From Halobacillus amylolyticus (GTDB lineage: Bacteria > Bacillota > Bacilli > Bacillales > Halobacillaceae), in NCBI RefSeq assembly GCF_022921115.1, contig NZ_CP095075.1, positions 2,988,001 through 3,052,000 on the forward strand: a DNA stretch of 64,000 nucleotides, in the 5' to 3' direction. A program made the translations under genes and the position numbers. The notes beneath the pieces are model-generated. The model searched no databases, had not been told where the DNA came from, and saw nothing but the letters and a program-made list of their open reading frames with translations. Positions within the stretch are counted from its first letter, which is position 1. The number at the start of each line of letters is the position of its first letter. Shown one piece after another: positions 47,597 to 57,119 of this stretch.

Positions 47597-48046
47597 ATGG
47601 AACCGATTTATAAAATTGTACGAATTAAGCAAGTGGTAAGGGAAGCAGAATTATCAAATGTCGATGTTATTCGATCACCTGAAGACGGTGCAGACATTGT
47701 CCATCAGCTAATTGGTGATGATGATCGGGAAGTGTTTTTGGTGATTTGCTTATCAACGAAAAATGGTGTTATAGCTGTTCATCGCGCTCGTGTTGGTGCG
47801 GTAAATGCGAGTATCGCTCATCCGAGAGAGATATTCAAAAGTGCAATATTGAATAATGCTGAAAGCATCATCATTGCACATAATCACCCATCAAGTGACC
47901 CTAGTCCTTCCCCGGAGGATATACAGGTAACGAAACGCATGTTGGAAGCAGGCAAGATTGTCGGTATCGAGGTTCTTGATTCCCTTATTGTCGACAGTAA
48001 TTCCAATAAACATGTTAGCTTGAAGGAAAAATGCTACATCAATTAA
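47597..48046 (+). CDS. Short RadC-family (JAMM/MPN) protein
   Basis: ATG at 47597 has AGGAG 10 bases upstream; the GTG at 47588 is too close. The 149 residues comprise the JAMM metallo-domain only (HRARVGAVNASIAHPREIFK, then the metal motif HNHPSSDPSPSPED). The N-terminal HhH part of chromosomal RadC is missing. Such short forms are typical of plasmids and integrative elements. Despite the name, a role in DNA repair is not established for the family. Confidence 0.85.
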   Translation: MEPIYKIVRIKQVVREAELSNVDVIRSPEDGADIVHQLIGDDDREVFLVICLSTKNGVIAVHRARVGAVNASIAHPREIFKSAILNNAESIIIAHNHPSSDPSPSPEDIQVTKRMLEAGKIVGIEVLDSLIVDSNSNKHVSLKEKCYIN

Positions 48047-48082
48047 CTTGAGAGGGGGTTTCCCCTTTCGAGTTTTTCTTCT
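48043..48082 (+). terminator. Intrinsic terminator after the RadC-like gene
   Basis: AACTTGAGAGGGG pairs with CCCCTTTCGAGTT, then TTTCTT. Confidence 0.75.
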
Positions 48083-48160
48083 TAAAAAGATGCTCATTTT
48101 TGCCTAGTTACGTTGTCAAAAATGAGAAAACAAAAAGATTTAATGAAAGGGCGGATTATA

Positions 48161-48660
48161 ATGAAAAAGCTACAAAACAAGTGGTTTCTTAAATTCCAAA
48201 CTTAGAGCAGTATTTATCAAACCGTGAAAGCACGCTTTTAGCTGATGATGCGTTATCTTCCTTAGATGTAGTGGAACAGACATTTTTAAAGTTAGCTTGG
48301 TTTTTTGAAAATCCTGAAAAGGAAAATTTCAATTTAGAATGTCTGTATAAGCATTTAGAGAATGAATGGTTGGAAGTTGCACTTGAAGTGGTAAATACTT
48401 TCTTTAGGAAAGATACGTTTTTAATCAAAAATCCAACAACGTACTTTGTAACTGAAAAAGATATATATTTAAACCAATCACAGTTCGCGGATTTTTTAAC
48501 GGAACACGATGTACCGTTTACTCGTCACAAGTTGAACAGTTATTTGAGCCGAGGTGTTTTTCCAAACCCCGATATGGTTGCTGCAGGTACAAAATATTGG
48601 CATCAGCAAACGTGTGAACAGTATTTAGGGACACTTGATAAGCAAAGTAGTTCACACTAA
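48161..48660 (+). CDS. Unknown protein, probable one-base frameshift near the start
   Basis: AAGGGCGG precedes ATG 48161 (MKKLQNKWFLK). The frame stops at 48205, but the +1 frame continues IPNLEQYLSNRESTLLADDA, then LKLAWFFENPEKENFNLECL and on to 48660. One more A at AAA 48191-48193 joins both into 166 residues. The C-terminal half (FADFLTEHDVPFTRHKLNSY, YLSRGVFPNP) looks like a small HTH or DNA-binding domain. No family recognised. Probably part of the same element as the RadC-like gene. Confidence 0.55.
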
Positions 48661-48979
48661 AGGTTTCATGCAAATGTTTGGCTTGGGTGAAAAATAAATG
48701 ACCTGTGCGACTGCGCTACAGTCTGACCGAAAAGCCAAACAACGCTTTTCGTCATTCTGTATGTGTCGCTTCCCCCTAGAATCTTCGATAACAACGGACT
48801 GCCCTAAATCTTATAGAATGGTAGTAAACGACTACTAATCAAAAGATTGGAGGGGCTCCCTATCTATGTCTATTATACGACTAATGATTTACACAGCAAT
48901 ATATCGGGGGTGAAGATTGAGAGGTTTTCTCCTGACTGAATTGAAATGGGGAGGGCAGAGCGCATTCTCCCTAAAATTA
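48661..48979. other. 319-base gap with one tiny open frame
   Basis: A GGAGGGG site at about 48850 precedes ATG 48866 and 15 codons (MSIIRLMIYTAIYRG). This could be a leader peptide or the start of a lost gene. Nothing else seen. Confidence 0.3.
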
Positions 48980-49018
48980 TGTAAAAAGAAGAGACGAAAA
49001 AATAACTCGTCTCTTCCT
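48980..49018 (-). terminator. Terminator of the carboxypeptidase gene
   Basis: AGGAAGAGACGA pairs with CGTCTCTTCT on the minus strand, then TTTTTACATAATTTT. Confidence 0.75.
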
Positions 49019-49024
49019 GCGATT

Positions 49025-50232
49025 TTATAAACCTGGAGAATAGGATGTTGTTGGAATCTCATTATACCGATCAGCATCCAGGTTCTTCACTGTACCTTCA
49101 GCTACTCCCTCAATAATACCATTTAGACCTGTTTCAACTGCTTTAACGAGCATTCCTTTTTTCTTCTGTCCCATGCTCTGAGTTTGACCTGTTACCTCAA
49201 ATAGTACAGCGCCGCTGCCATTTAAGGCGAAGGAGCCTAGCGCTGTCCCTGGGAGATCCAGTCCTTGACTGTATAGAGTAATGTTATCAAAAGGCGAATT
49301 GCCCATGGATTGAAGGGCACCATAGGCTGCTAGGTTAAGTTGTTGTGAGAACTCATAGTTATAGGTGTCTGCATATTCTGCGTACTCTTGTCCTTCAGAA
49401 CTATTTGGATGGGGGACAAATTGGCCTGATAGAGATAGGGTGACAGGGTCATCTGTTCCGTCAACGTAGTACAGTCCTTGGTGATGCAAGTCCACAAAGA
49501 CGTCAACCGTACCGAATTCTTCTTTTAACCCTTTGTACACGTCACGAACCGTTTGTGACTCTGGAGTGATATACCAGCCTGGGTCGTCGGAGGTTCCCGG
49601 GATGTCTTTGGCTTTTGGTACATAATCAAGATCCGGATTAAAATCACGATTTACATCAAAACCGGGACGAGGAGCATAGTTATCACCTTGCAAAGTTCCT
49701 GTGTAATAATTCCATGTAGGCCCATCCGCCTTGGCAAGCTGTGGGAAATCTGCTAATACTTCTTTCCAAGACATATCGTTTCCTCTTCGGTCTAATTCAG
49801 AAGCATCTGGGTTCATTTTTGGCAAAGCGACTAAAGTAATTTCTTCTCTTACTTTTTTAGCATGGGGGAATTGCTTGAACCTAAGTATTGTAAAATATTT
49901 AACAATGCCTCGGTTCCTGTTTTTTCGTTCCCATGAATTTCACTCTCAATCATGATGACGCGGTCTCCGGTCCCGACCCTTGCTTGATAGATATTCCTTC
50001 CACTATTCGAGTGGCCGGCCACACTGACTTCAACTTTCCCTTTACTAGTTTGTTCGATTTTATCAAGTTTCTTACCTAACTGAGTATAGTCCGTGAAACC
50101 AGAACTATTATAGGTTTGTTGATCAGGAGTTCCCGGATGATTCCCTGCCGCAGATGCCGGCATCACCATGCTGGTAGAAAGGACAATCGTGCTTAAAACA
50201 GCCAGAATTTTTTTCTTCTTCAAACTCACCAC
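49025..50232 (-). CDS. Secreted M14 zinc carboxypeptidase, frameshifted
   Basis: The signal peptide is at the front (KKKILAVLSTIVLSTSMVMP). The first zinc-site pair is in EIHGNEKTGTEAL, and the third ligand region is VDLHHQGLYYV. The C-terminal half carries the catalytic Glu in VLFEVTGQT. The two frames (49849-50232 and 49025-49825) join at TTTTTT 49853-49858; one more base gives PMLKKVREEITLVALPKMN and about 402 residues. It may be read together with the similar gene just upstream. Substrate unknown. Confidence 0.85.
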
Positions 50233-50263
50233 ACTCCTTCAACTTTTTTTGTCAAATTAATAA

Positions 50264-51316
50264 TTATTCTGCAGAGTAATTACTTTCCGGCAGTGTTTCC
50301 CAGAAAGAGGTATCTGCTGAATTGATAGAACCGTCAGCTAGTGAATTTAAGCTTGCTTCCATAGCTGTTACAACTTGCTTAATTAAGTAGCCGTTACTTT
50401 TTTGCCCTAATACGTAATCTTCATAATAATGGTCTGCCATTCCTCTAACTTCAAGTAATAGAGTAGAGATTCCATACTCTAAAGCTAGTCCGTTTCTGCT
50501 GATTGTTGGTTTGTTACTGCCAGGATATTTGGAAAGAAGGCCGTACCCTTTGGAGTCAATAGCATTGTATAAGACAGCACCTAGCTGCTTTGACTGTTCT
50601 CGAACTTCTGGGGCTACATTTTCGTTTGTAGGATAAAGAATGGATCCTGAAACAAGCTCACCTGTTTCCCCTAGAGTGGCTTGAGTTCCTTGGTGGTGCA
50701 GGTCGATCATGTAATCAGGTTGGTATTTTTGCAAAACATTTTGATGCAATGCTTTCGTTTCGGGCTGGTTACGATCAACATGGTCACGGTTAAGATCAAC
50801 ACCGTTTGCATTGTAACGAGTGTGAGTTCCGGCGACGTAGTTCTCTAAGGAGAAATTGACATCACCTTCAGCACCATCCACGTTTAATCGGGGAGCGATA
50901 AGCACATTTACATTATTGAGGATTTCTTGTACTTGTTTTCCGTTAGAAGTTAAGTTTTTAATGACTTGAAGAGCGCCTTCCGTCGTCAGTGTTTCATTGC
51001 CGTGCTGCTGGGTTAGAAACAGGATGGTTGGGTTATCTTCATCTATGCCAAAATTGGCCAAGTATAAATCCCTGCCTTTTACAGATTGACCATAAACCTC
51101 AAGCTCCAATGCTTCAGAACGCTTATCTGCTTTTTCCAAGAAGTCGACCATTTCTTCGTAGGAGTGAAGGCGTTCATTTTTAATGGTTTCATTTCCTCCA
51201 TAGTTCGGTCCGTTGGGGCTGTTTTCTTCTGCCAAAACTGTACCTCCCCCTGTCAAAAATGTCCCTGATATCAGTAAGGCTCCACTTACTACTGCTGTTA
51301 AGACTTTGTTTTTCAT
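50264..51316 (-). CDS. Secreted M14 zinc carboxypeptidase
   Basis: ATG at 51316 lies 6 bases after AGGAGG; the ATG at 51322 touches it. The signal peptide is KVLTAVVSGALLISGTFLTG. Zinc ligands are in LTQQHGNETLTTEG and IDLHHQGTQ, and the catalytic Glu is in LLLEVRGMA. The 350 residues are intact. It lies 31 bases upstream of a second, diverged M14 gene, a likely tandem duplication acting on extracellular peptides. Confidence 0.9.
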   Translation of the reverse strand: MKNKVLTAVVSGALLISGTFLTGGGTVLAEENSPNGPNYGGNETIKNERLHSYEEMVDFLEKADKRSEALELEVYGQSVKGRDLYLANFGIDEDNPTILFLTQQHGNETLTTEGALQVIKNLTSNGKQVQEILNNVNVLIAPRLNVDGAEGDVNFSLENYVAGTHTRYNANGVDLNRDHVDRNQPETKALHQNVLQKYQPDYMIDLHHQGTQATLGETGELVSGSILYPTNENVAPEVREQSKQLGAVLYNAIDSKGYGLLSKYPGSNKPTISRNGLALEYGISTLLLEVRGMADHYYEDYVLGQKSNGYLIKQVVTAMEASLNSLADGSINSADTSFWETLPESNYSAE

Positions 51317-51613
51317 AAACATCCTCCTAAGATTTATTTATAAACTATTTCGGTTAGTAGCAGGTGGATACCTTTCTTAGAAAGGAAAATAATTCCATAT
51401 GCCCACAGTTGTTTAAAGTGTTAGTAGTTTAAAGGCCTTTTGAAATGGATATATTTACCTCGTTATAAAAGGAGCTGTTCGGCGGCCATTGAATTGATGT
51501 CACTTTGAGTTATATACTGTCATATGAGTGTGTATAGATAGCTTAAGAACAAATATTGATATTCAAATGATACGAGGATAATTGGAACGGCATTGGGATT
51601 GTAGGAGGTATGT

Positions 51614-52072
51614 ATGATGGATCATTCTCGAATAAAAGAAGAGGTAACTGCACTCTATAAAAAGTTAATAGAGGCCTGGAACCATCGAAATGCAAAGGCT
51701 ATGGCTACACTATATACCGAAACAGGCGAGCAAATTGGATTTGATGGAAGTTTAATGGAGGGACCAGAAGAAATGGTTTCGGAGCTTAGTGAAGTATTTG
51801 GCCAGCATCCCACCCCACCATTCGTTAGTAAAGTAAAGGATGTTCGAATATTAGGAGAGGAAAGTGCTGTGTTACGCGCCATCGTAGGAATGGTTCCCCC
51901 AGGTCAGACAGAACTAAATCCAGAACTTAACGCTCATCAGACACTTACTGCGGTGAAAAGAGATCAAGAATGGAAAGTTGAACTTTTTCAAAACACGCCT
52001 GCTCAATATCACGGCAGGCCGGATTTAGTCGAGGCGATGACAGAGGAGTTGAAAAATACCCCGGATAAGTAA
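51614..52072 (+). CDS. SnoaL-like / SgcJ-EcaC family protein
   Basis: A 152-residue NTF2-fold protein: LYKKLIEAWNHRNAKAMATL, ETGEQIGFDGSLMEGPEEM and LNAHQTLTAVKRDQEWKVEL. AGGAGG lies 5 bases before ATG 51614 (ATG 51617 is equally possible). The family is named after polyketide-linked members, but most have no known reaction. Single gene with its own terminator. Confidence 0.8.
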   Translation: MMDHSRIKEEVTALYKKLIEAWNHRNAKAMATLYTETGEQIGFDGSLMEGPEEMVSELSEVFGQHPTPPFVSKVKDVRILGEESAVLRAIVGMVPPGQTELNPELNAHQTLTAVKRDQEWKVELFQNTPAQYHGRPDLVEAMTEELKNTPDK

Positions 52073-52078
52073 ACTATG

Positions 52079-52116
52079 TAAGCTGATGCTAGAAGAAACC
52101 TAGCATTAGCTTTTCT
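52079..52116 (+). terminator. Intrinsic terminator
   Basis: AAGCTGATGCTAG pairs with CTAGCATTAGCTT, then TTCTATTCTT. Confidence 0.88.
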
Positions 52117-52299
52117 ATTCTTATGAGTTTGTCCACATCGTGTTTAGCCAATAGGGGAACAGCCTTACATTCAGTGAAAGCGAATTTTGTATAATTTAAT
52201 AGATATATGGCGCATTATTGAGGTGATTAATTATTCATGGTGCATTAGCCCCGTGCCCTTTCTAGTGTTTTTAGATTTTTTCGAAATCTTAGAGGGACT

Positions 52300-52340
52300 A
52301 ACTAGAATTTCAGCGAAGATATAACTTATGAATTCTAGTT
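52300..52340 (+). promoter_or_regulatory. Leader hairpin before the X-Pro peptidase gene
   Basis: Ten-base arms AACTAGAATT and AATTCTAGTT end just before the AGGAGGGG site. No T-run follows. It may stabilise the message or control access to the ribosome site. Confidence 0.45.
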
Positions 52341-52355
52341 TAGGAGGGGTAATCT

Positions 52356-54239
52356 GTGAAGAAAAAGGTATTCTTACATACCACGTTTTTATTATTGATA
52401 TTATCAACTGTGCTTACCGTTCAGCCGGCTGGTGCTGAAGACGGTAACTCTAAGCCTTCAGATGTCCAACAAATTGAAGTGAAAGACGGAAAAACTCAGC
52501 CGGTTTATTCCCATGAAGAAGCGATACGGGAAACAGTCTTTATCGAAACGTCTGTTGATAGTGATGGCGACGGGGAACTTGATCGCATCCACGCAGACAT
52601 TATTCGACCGAAAGAAACGGAACAGGGTTTAAAAGTTCCGGTCATCTATGAAATGAGCCCATACCGTGCTGGACTCAATCCGATCAATTTCCATGATGTC
52701 GATGTCCCTTTAAATCCAGTAGACCATAAGAAACCTGCGAAAAAAGGGAAGGATGAACAAGGTGAAGTAAGTCTTGCACAAGACCAGGGTGCGACCAGCA
52801 CATCTGCAGCAGCCGGTCCAAATGAACCATCGTTCCCAGGTTACTATGACGATTATTTTGTTCCCCGTGGATATGCAGTTGTTCTTGCTGAAAGCCTAGG
52901 AAGTGGGCTTTCAAATGGATGTGCAACGTCAGGCGGCGAGAACGAAACGCTTGGTACAAAAGCCGTTATTGATTGGTTAAACGGCAAAACAAAAGCTTAT
53001 GACAGTGAAGGGAATCTTGTTGAGGCTGATTGGTCCACTGGAAGTACAGGCATGATGGGGATTTCCTATAATGGTACATTGCCAAATGCTGTATCTACAA
53101 CGGGCGTAGAAGGATTAGAAACGATTGTTCCGATTGCGGCAATTAGCAGCTGGTACGATTATTACCGAGCAAATGGCGCTGTTGTAGCACCAGGAGGGTA
53201 TCAGGGAGAAGACACAGATGTCCTGGCACATGCTGTTACGACGCGTGCGAACGCAGGAGAATGTGATGACGTTCTTCAGAAACTTGAGAGATTACAGGAT
53301 CGTGAAACAGGCGACTACAATGAATATTGGGACGAACGTAACTATGTAAAAGATGCTAGTAAAGTTGAAGCAAGTGTTTTTGCCGTACATGGCCTAAACG
53401 ATTGGAACGTAAAGACGAAGCACCTATCCCAATGGTGGGACGCTCTTGGCGAAAATAATGTAGAACGTAAACTTTGGCTTCACCAAAGCGGACATGCCAA
53501 TCCTTACTATCTCCGTAATGAAGAATGGCTTGATACGCTAAATAAGTGGTTTGACTATTGGTTGTACGACATTGACAACAATGTAATGGAAGAGCCAATG
53601 GTAGATATTCAACGAGAAGATGGAAATTGGAAAACGTATGAGTCTTGGCCTGCGAAGGATGCAAAGGACATTTCTTTAAACTTCCAGGCAGAAGGGGCTA
53701 GTCTTGATCTAAAGCCAATGTCAGGCAAAAATAAGACGACAGCGACTTTTGTAGATAATCCAGCAATAACAGCTGAAACACTCGCTGAGAATCCAGATAG
53801 TGATCAAGAGAATCGATTAGTTTACCAAACACCAAAACTTGAATCTGCACTTCGAATAAGTGGAACACCTGAAGTTTCCATTCGAGCAAGCATTGACGCA
53901 CGTGCCGCTAATTTAACGGCACTGCTAGTAGATTACGATCCAGATGAAAAATCATTTGAAATCGTCACGAGAGGTTGGATGGATCCGCAAAACCGCCATT
54001 CGATTTCTAAATCCCACTCGCTTGTACCAGGTAAAGAGTATAAGTTCACGTGGGGGATGCAGCCTGAAGATTATATCTTTGAGGAAGGCCACCAAGTAGG
54101 TGTGGTTCTGCTTTCTTCAGATCATAACTATACGATTCGTCCGGAAGCGGGGACTGAGATTACTGTTGATCCAAAACGGAGTAAGGTTATCTTGCCTATT
54201 GTGGACGGAAGGAAAGCCATTACTTTTTCGAACGAATAG
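52356..54239 (+). CDS. Secreted Xaa-Pro dipeptidyl-peptidase (S15, CocE/NonD family)
   Basis: GTG start after AGGAGGGG. The 627 residues have a signal peptide (VFLHTTFLLLILSTVLTVQP). The alpha/beta-hydrolase core has nucleophile Ser237 in MMGISYNGTLPNA, a likely acid in VHGLNDWNVK and a His in HQSGHANPY. The C-terminal jelly-roll (GTPEVSIRASIDARAANLTA) is typical of X-Pro DPP. It cleaves X-Pro dipeptides from peptide N-termini outside the cell and would work with the two carboxypeptidases nearby. Confidence 0.9.
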   Translation: MKKKVFLHTTFLLLILSTVLTVQPAGAEDGNSKPSDVQQIEVKDGKTQPVYSHEEAIRETVFIETSVDSDGDGELDRIHADIIRPKETEQGLKVPVIYEMSPYRAGLNPINFHDVDVPLNPVDHKKPAKKGKDEQGEVSLAQDQGATSTSAAAGPNEPSFPGYYDDYFVPRGYAVVLAESLGSGLSNGCATSGGENETLGTKAVIDWLNGKTKAYDSEGNLVEADWSTGSTGMMGISYNGTLPNAVSTTGVEGLETIVPIAAISSWYDYYRANGAVVAPGGYQGEDTDVLAHAVTTRANAGECDDVLQKLERLQDRETGDYNEYWDERNYVKDASKVEASVFAVHGLNDWNVKTKHLSQWWDALGENNVERKLWLHQSGHANPYYLRNEEWLDTLNKWFDYWLYDIDNNVMEEPMVDIQREDGNWKTYESWPAKDAKDISLNFQAEGASLDLKPMSGKNKTTATFVDNPAITAETLAENPDSDQENRLVYQTPKLESALRISGTPEVSIRASIDARAANLTALLVDYDPDEKSFEIVTRGWMDPQNRHSISKSHSLVPGKEYKFTWGMQPEDYIFEEGHQVGVVLLSSDHNYTIRPEAGTEITVDPKRSKVILPIVDGRKAITFSNE

Positions 54240-54269
54240 TTTTTCTTGGAATTCCATGACAACCATACT

Positions 54270-54307
54270 AACGCCTCCTGGATCTTGGCTAGGGGGCGTT
54301 TTTTGCT
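54270..54307 (+). terminator. Intrinsic terminator
   Basis: AACGCC-CCT pairs with AGG-GGCGTT, then TTTTGC. Confidence 0.85.
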
Positions 54308-54429
54308 GAGTGACAGTAAAATTGGTCTCTCAATTTAATGAAACAGACTGTTTTTCTTAAACAAACGGGGCGTATTCTGAGTAATGTCTTGTGCAAATGA
54401 TAGAAAGAGGTCTTGCTTAGAAACTAAAA

Positions 54430-54554
54430 CCAGCTATTTGAGAATCCTAGCTGGTTACTTAAGGATTCTCCCATGTTATTTAAGAATTACCCCGGGTTAT
54501 TAAGAATCCTCTCATGCTATTTAAGAATCACAACTGGTTATTTTAGTAACTGAA
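54430..54554. repeat. Six tandem 20-21 bp degenerate units
   Basis: Units start at 54430, 54451, 54472, 54493, 54513 and 54534, with the shared core GGTTATTTAAGAATCC. Each carries TTATTTAAGAAT or a close variant; the fourth is one base short. No gene covers them. Confidence 0.85.
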
Positions 54555-54555
54555 A

Positions 54556-54611
54556 GTGTCTGTGTCCCCCGGCGCGTTAATGCATTAACGCGCCGGGGGG
54601 CACAGGCCACC
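54556..54611. repeat. Long GC-rich palindrome (REP-like)
   Basis: CCCCCGGCGCGTTAA and TTAACGCGCCGGGGG meet at TGCA, with outer partial pairing (GTGTCTGTG / CACAGGCCAC). It shares its outer core with the palindrome at 5295. Confidence 0.85.
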
Positions 54612-54616
54612 AAATC

Positions 54617-54780
54617 TAAAAAGTTAGTACCTAACGGGTATGTTCAGGAATATGTGGATTTGTATGCCAACAACATAACTGCAAATCCGCAGCCCCATCT
54701 CCACATAGGACTGGCTTTTGGAAGGTTTTTTCTTGCTAAACTTATTCTTAATAAAACAGCAAAAACGTGGAAAGATATAT
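54617..54780 (+). pseudogene. Coding-like fragment without a start
   Basis: One frame reads VPNGYVQEYVDLYANNITAN, then PQPHLHIGLAFGRFFLAKLI, and stops near 54780. It looks like a C-terminal gene piece. No family recognised and no ribosome site. Confidence 0.3.
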
Positions 54781-54815
54781 GCTAAGGATAGAGCAGAATC
54801 ATTGTTTTTGATTAT

Positions 54816-54868
54816 GTAAAAAAGAGAGTGTCCCACAATGGTTTGTGGGACACTCTCTTTTAATTTTC
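54816..54868. terminator. Strong hairpin terminator
   Basis: AAAAGAGAGTGTCCCACA pairs with TGTGGGACACTCTCTTTT, then AATTTT. No intact gene precedes it on either strand, so it may have belonged to the fragment at 54617. Confidence 0.85.
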
Positions 54869-55111
54869 CACAGTGTAACTTTTGAGTATCTGTTACAAAG
54901 ACCTCTTTTTTCTAATCTTTAGTCTTTGGATCATCTTCATCTTCTCCATCATTTTCTGGATCGTCCAACGGCTCTTCCATGTTTTCTTCAGTATCTTCGG
55001 GTTTAATGCTTCAATATTTATGGGGGCTGGTATGTTAATTATAAACATATGTTTAGGTGTGGTTGCTTACTTACATATTGTCCTCAATAAAGGGGCGTTG
55101 TACTAAAAAAT
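54869..55111. other. Gap with an acidic minus-strand fragment
   Basis: On the minus strand, 54919-55010 reads KPEDTEENMEEPLDDPENDG, EDEDDPKTKD and stop. It is a highly acidic tail without a start codon and ribosome site, perhaps a gene remnant. The plus-strand frame at 54882-55106 is mostly its shadow. Confidence 0.3.
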
Positions 55112-55150
55112 TAAAAAAGCCGATATGAGAGATTCCCATATCAGCCTTTA
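55112..55150. terminator. Terminator of the fetAB-like operon
   Basis: AAAGCCGATATG pairs with CATATCAGCCTTT. The A/T flanks suit both strands. Confidence 0.7.
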
Positions 55151-55944
55151 CCATTCATTGTGTTATGGAGTAGTTGACTGCTTTCGTTGAAGAATACTTT
55201 ATAGGCTAGATTGACAAATACGATAACCGTTAACGAAACGGCCCCAACAATACCGAGCAGGATGGCAATTTGATATTCGATAGCGACGAACGGACTCGCT
55301 CCGGCTAAAATCTGCCCGGTCATCATTCCTGGTAAAAACACAATTCCCATGCCGACCATTTTGTTAATGGTGGGCAGGATGGCGGAATCAAATGCACGAT
55401 TGACCCATTTTTTGGTGGCTGCCTGTGGCGTCGCACCAAGCATTAATGCCGCTTCCACTTTATGCCTCTGGTCATTCATCCCATCAAGCAGGGTCTGTAC
55501 ACCGAGCGTAACCCCTGTCATGGCGTTACCAATAATCATTCCGGCGATTGGAATGAAATATTGAGGGTCGTACCAAGGTGTAAGCTGGATGACGATAAAA
55601 TTAAAGTAAAGCAAGCTAACGACAGAGCCTGCAATCATAGAAATTAGAACGGCGCGCTTTAGCGGTTTGCCTAGCTCCCCACGGACCCTGCTTGAAATAT
55701 TGCGGATAGAGAAGGCGACCATGATCGCAACGACAAGGATGGTCAGTAATGGGTGTGGGTTTTCAAATAACAACATTAAAATATAGCCGACAATAAGCAA
55801 CTGTAACGTCATTCGTATGGTGGCAATTAAGATCTGTTTTTCCCTCGGGATTTTGCGCCAGCGTACGATGGCTAATAAAATAATAATGAATACATAAGCT
55901 GCTCCGAGCTGCCAGAGCGTGAGGTTAATCATTTCATCTCTCAT
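55141..55944 (-). CDS. fetB: FetB-like ABC transporter permease (UPF0014)
   Basis: A 267-residue membrane protein with about seven helices. UPF0014 signatures are TIRMTLQLLIVGYIL, AGMIIGNAMTGVTLGV and FLPGMMTGQILAGASP. E. coli FetB with FetA protects against iron and peroxide stress, probably by iron export; the same role is inferred. The ATG overlaps the stop of the ATPase gene. Confidence 0.9.
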   Translation of the reverse strand: MRDEMINLTLWQLGAAYVFIIILLAIVRWRKIPREKQILIATIRMTLQLLIVGYILMLLFENPHPLLTILVVAIMVAFSIRNISSRVRGELGKPLKRAVLISMIAGSVVSLLYFNFIVIQLTPWYDPQYFIPIAGMIIGNAMTGVTLGVQTLLDGMNDQRHKVEAALMLGATPQAATKKWVNRAFDSAILPTINKMVGMGIVFLPGMMTGQILAGASPFVAIEYQIAILLGIVGAVSLTVIVFVNLAYKVFFNESSQLLHNTMNGKG

Positions 55945-56579
55945 GATGATCCCTTCCCTTGTAACGTATATTCATGGAAATCAATGGTTTGATCAGAAAA
56001 CGCAGCCGCCACTGAACTGGAATGGGTCACAAAAATAACCGTTTTCTTTTGTTCCTCTGCAAATGTCATAAAATTCTCCATGACTTCATGCTCCAGATCC
56101 TCATCAAGGGAGGATGTTGGTTCATCCAGCAAATACACCGGGCTTTCCATAAGCGTCATTCGTGCTAAAGCCAAGCGCTGCTGTTCACCTCCAGATAAGG
56201 TTTCAGCCTCGCCCTCAAGATCTTTATGTAAACGAAAACGTTCCATCGCTTTCTTGCAAGCTGCTTCATCGGGTACTTCCTGCTCAGCGAAGTGAATGCC
56301 GGCTAACAGATTATCTTTCACACTTTCGCCAAACAATACGGGATGTTGTGTAAGCATGACTACTTCTCTTCGGTGCGCAATGGGCTCAAGTTCTGAGACA
56401 TTTTTGCCACGGAAAAACAGCTTGCCGTCACTTGGGGAAATCATGTGATTCAGAAGCTTTAGAAATGTAGACTTACCACTGCCGCTTTCGCCGACAATAC
56501 AAGTTTTCTGATGTTCATTGATCGTTAATGAAGGTATATGCAAGATATCATGATAGGTGACGTTCTCAAAGGTGAACAA
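55941..56579 (-). CDS. fetA: FetA-like ABC transporter ATPase
   Basis: TTG at 56579 is chosen because AAGGAG lies 8 bases upstream and the ABC domain starts there (LFTFENVTYHDILHIPSL); the frame runs back to 56702. The 212 residues have Walker A VGESGSGKST, signature LSGGEQQR, Walker B VYLLDEPTSSLD and the H-loop FVTHSS. It overlaps fetB by 4 bases (ATGA). Energises the FetB permease. Confidence 0.9.
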   Translation of the reverse strand: MFTFENVTYHDILHIPSLTINEHQKTCIVGESGSGKSTFLKLLNHMISPSDGKLFFRGKNVSELEPIAHRREVVMLTQHPVLFGESVKDNLLAGIHFAEQEVPDEAACKKAMERFRLHKDLEGEAETLSGGEQQRLALARMTLMESPVYLLDEPTSSLDEDLEHEVMENFMTFAEEQKKTVIFVTHSSSVAAAFSDQTIDFHEYTLQGKGSS

Positions 56580-56765
56580 AGCGGAAACACTCCTTAGACA
56601 TAACAGAATGGGTACTTTTATAAGACTCTCTAAAGCCAATTTTATCCTAAATGAAGGACTAGAGAAACTAATACGAAACGGGTACGCCTTAATTTCCCAC
56701 AAAGGTCATAAATTATCACATAGGTAGAGAAACGAGAGAGGATAAAGGATCATATAACGAAAGCG

Positions 56766-56974
56766 ATGTCATTGCTGTTACAATTTGGGTTTGAAAATTT
56801 AAATTTGCGTCGCTTAGGACTGGATGTTTTTCATATAATGAAAGAGTGATTCGATCATTTCAGAAACTAGGCTTCAGGCAGGAAGGAGTCATTAGAAATA
56901 ATCTCTATTACAATGGAGACATTATGCCTTATGGGTGTACTAAAGGGAAGGGTTTCTTGAAAAATAAGGATTGA
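56766..56974 (+). pseudogene. GNAT acetyltransferase remnant, truncated and frameshifted
   Basis: Reads MSLLLQFGFENLNLRRLGLD in one frame and FSYNERVIRSFQKLGFRQEG, VIRNNLYYNGD in another. This is the C-terminal half of a RimJ/RimL-type GNAT. The frames meet in TTTTT 56827-56831 (one T short). The N-terminal half and the true end are missing. Confidence 0.7.
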
Positions 56975-57119
56975 TGACATTTCGCTACTCCTAAGTGAAA
57001 AAATGTAGTAGTTTTTTGTGTCAACTGCAATGTTTTTTGAAAATAGTTAGGGGGTTCTCTTTATATGTAAATACTGCCTTTTTTATCAATCATTAAAACG
57101 ATAAAAAGGGGTAGTGAAT

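Noticed and set aside
54430..54554. CRISPR array
   Set aside because: The 21-bp units are contiguous with no spacers, and there are no cas genes.
54882..55106. 74-codon hydrophobic open frame
   Set aside because: Its first half is the opposite strand of an acidic gene tail, which explains the Phe/Ile/Ser-rich reading. No good ribosome site.
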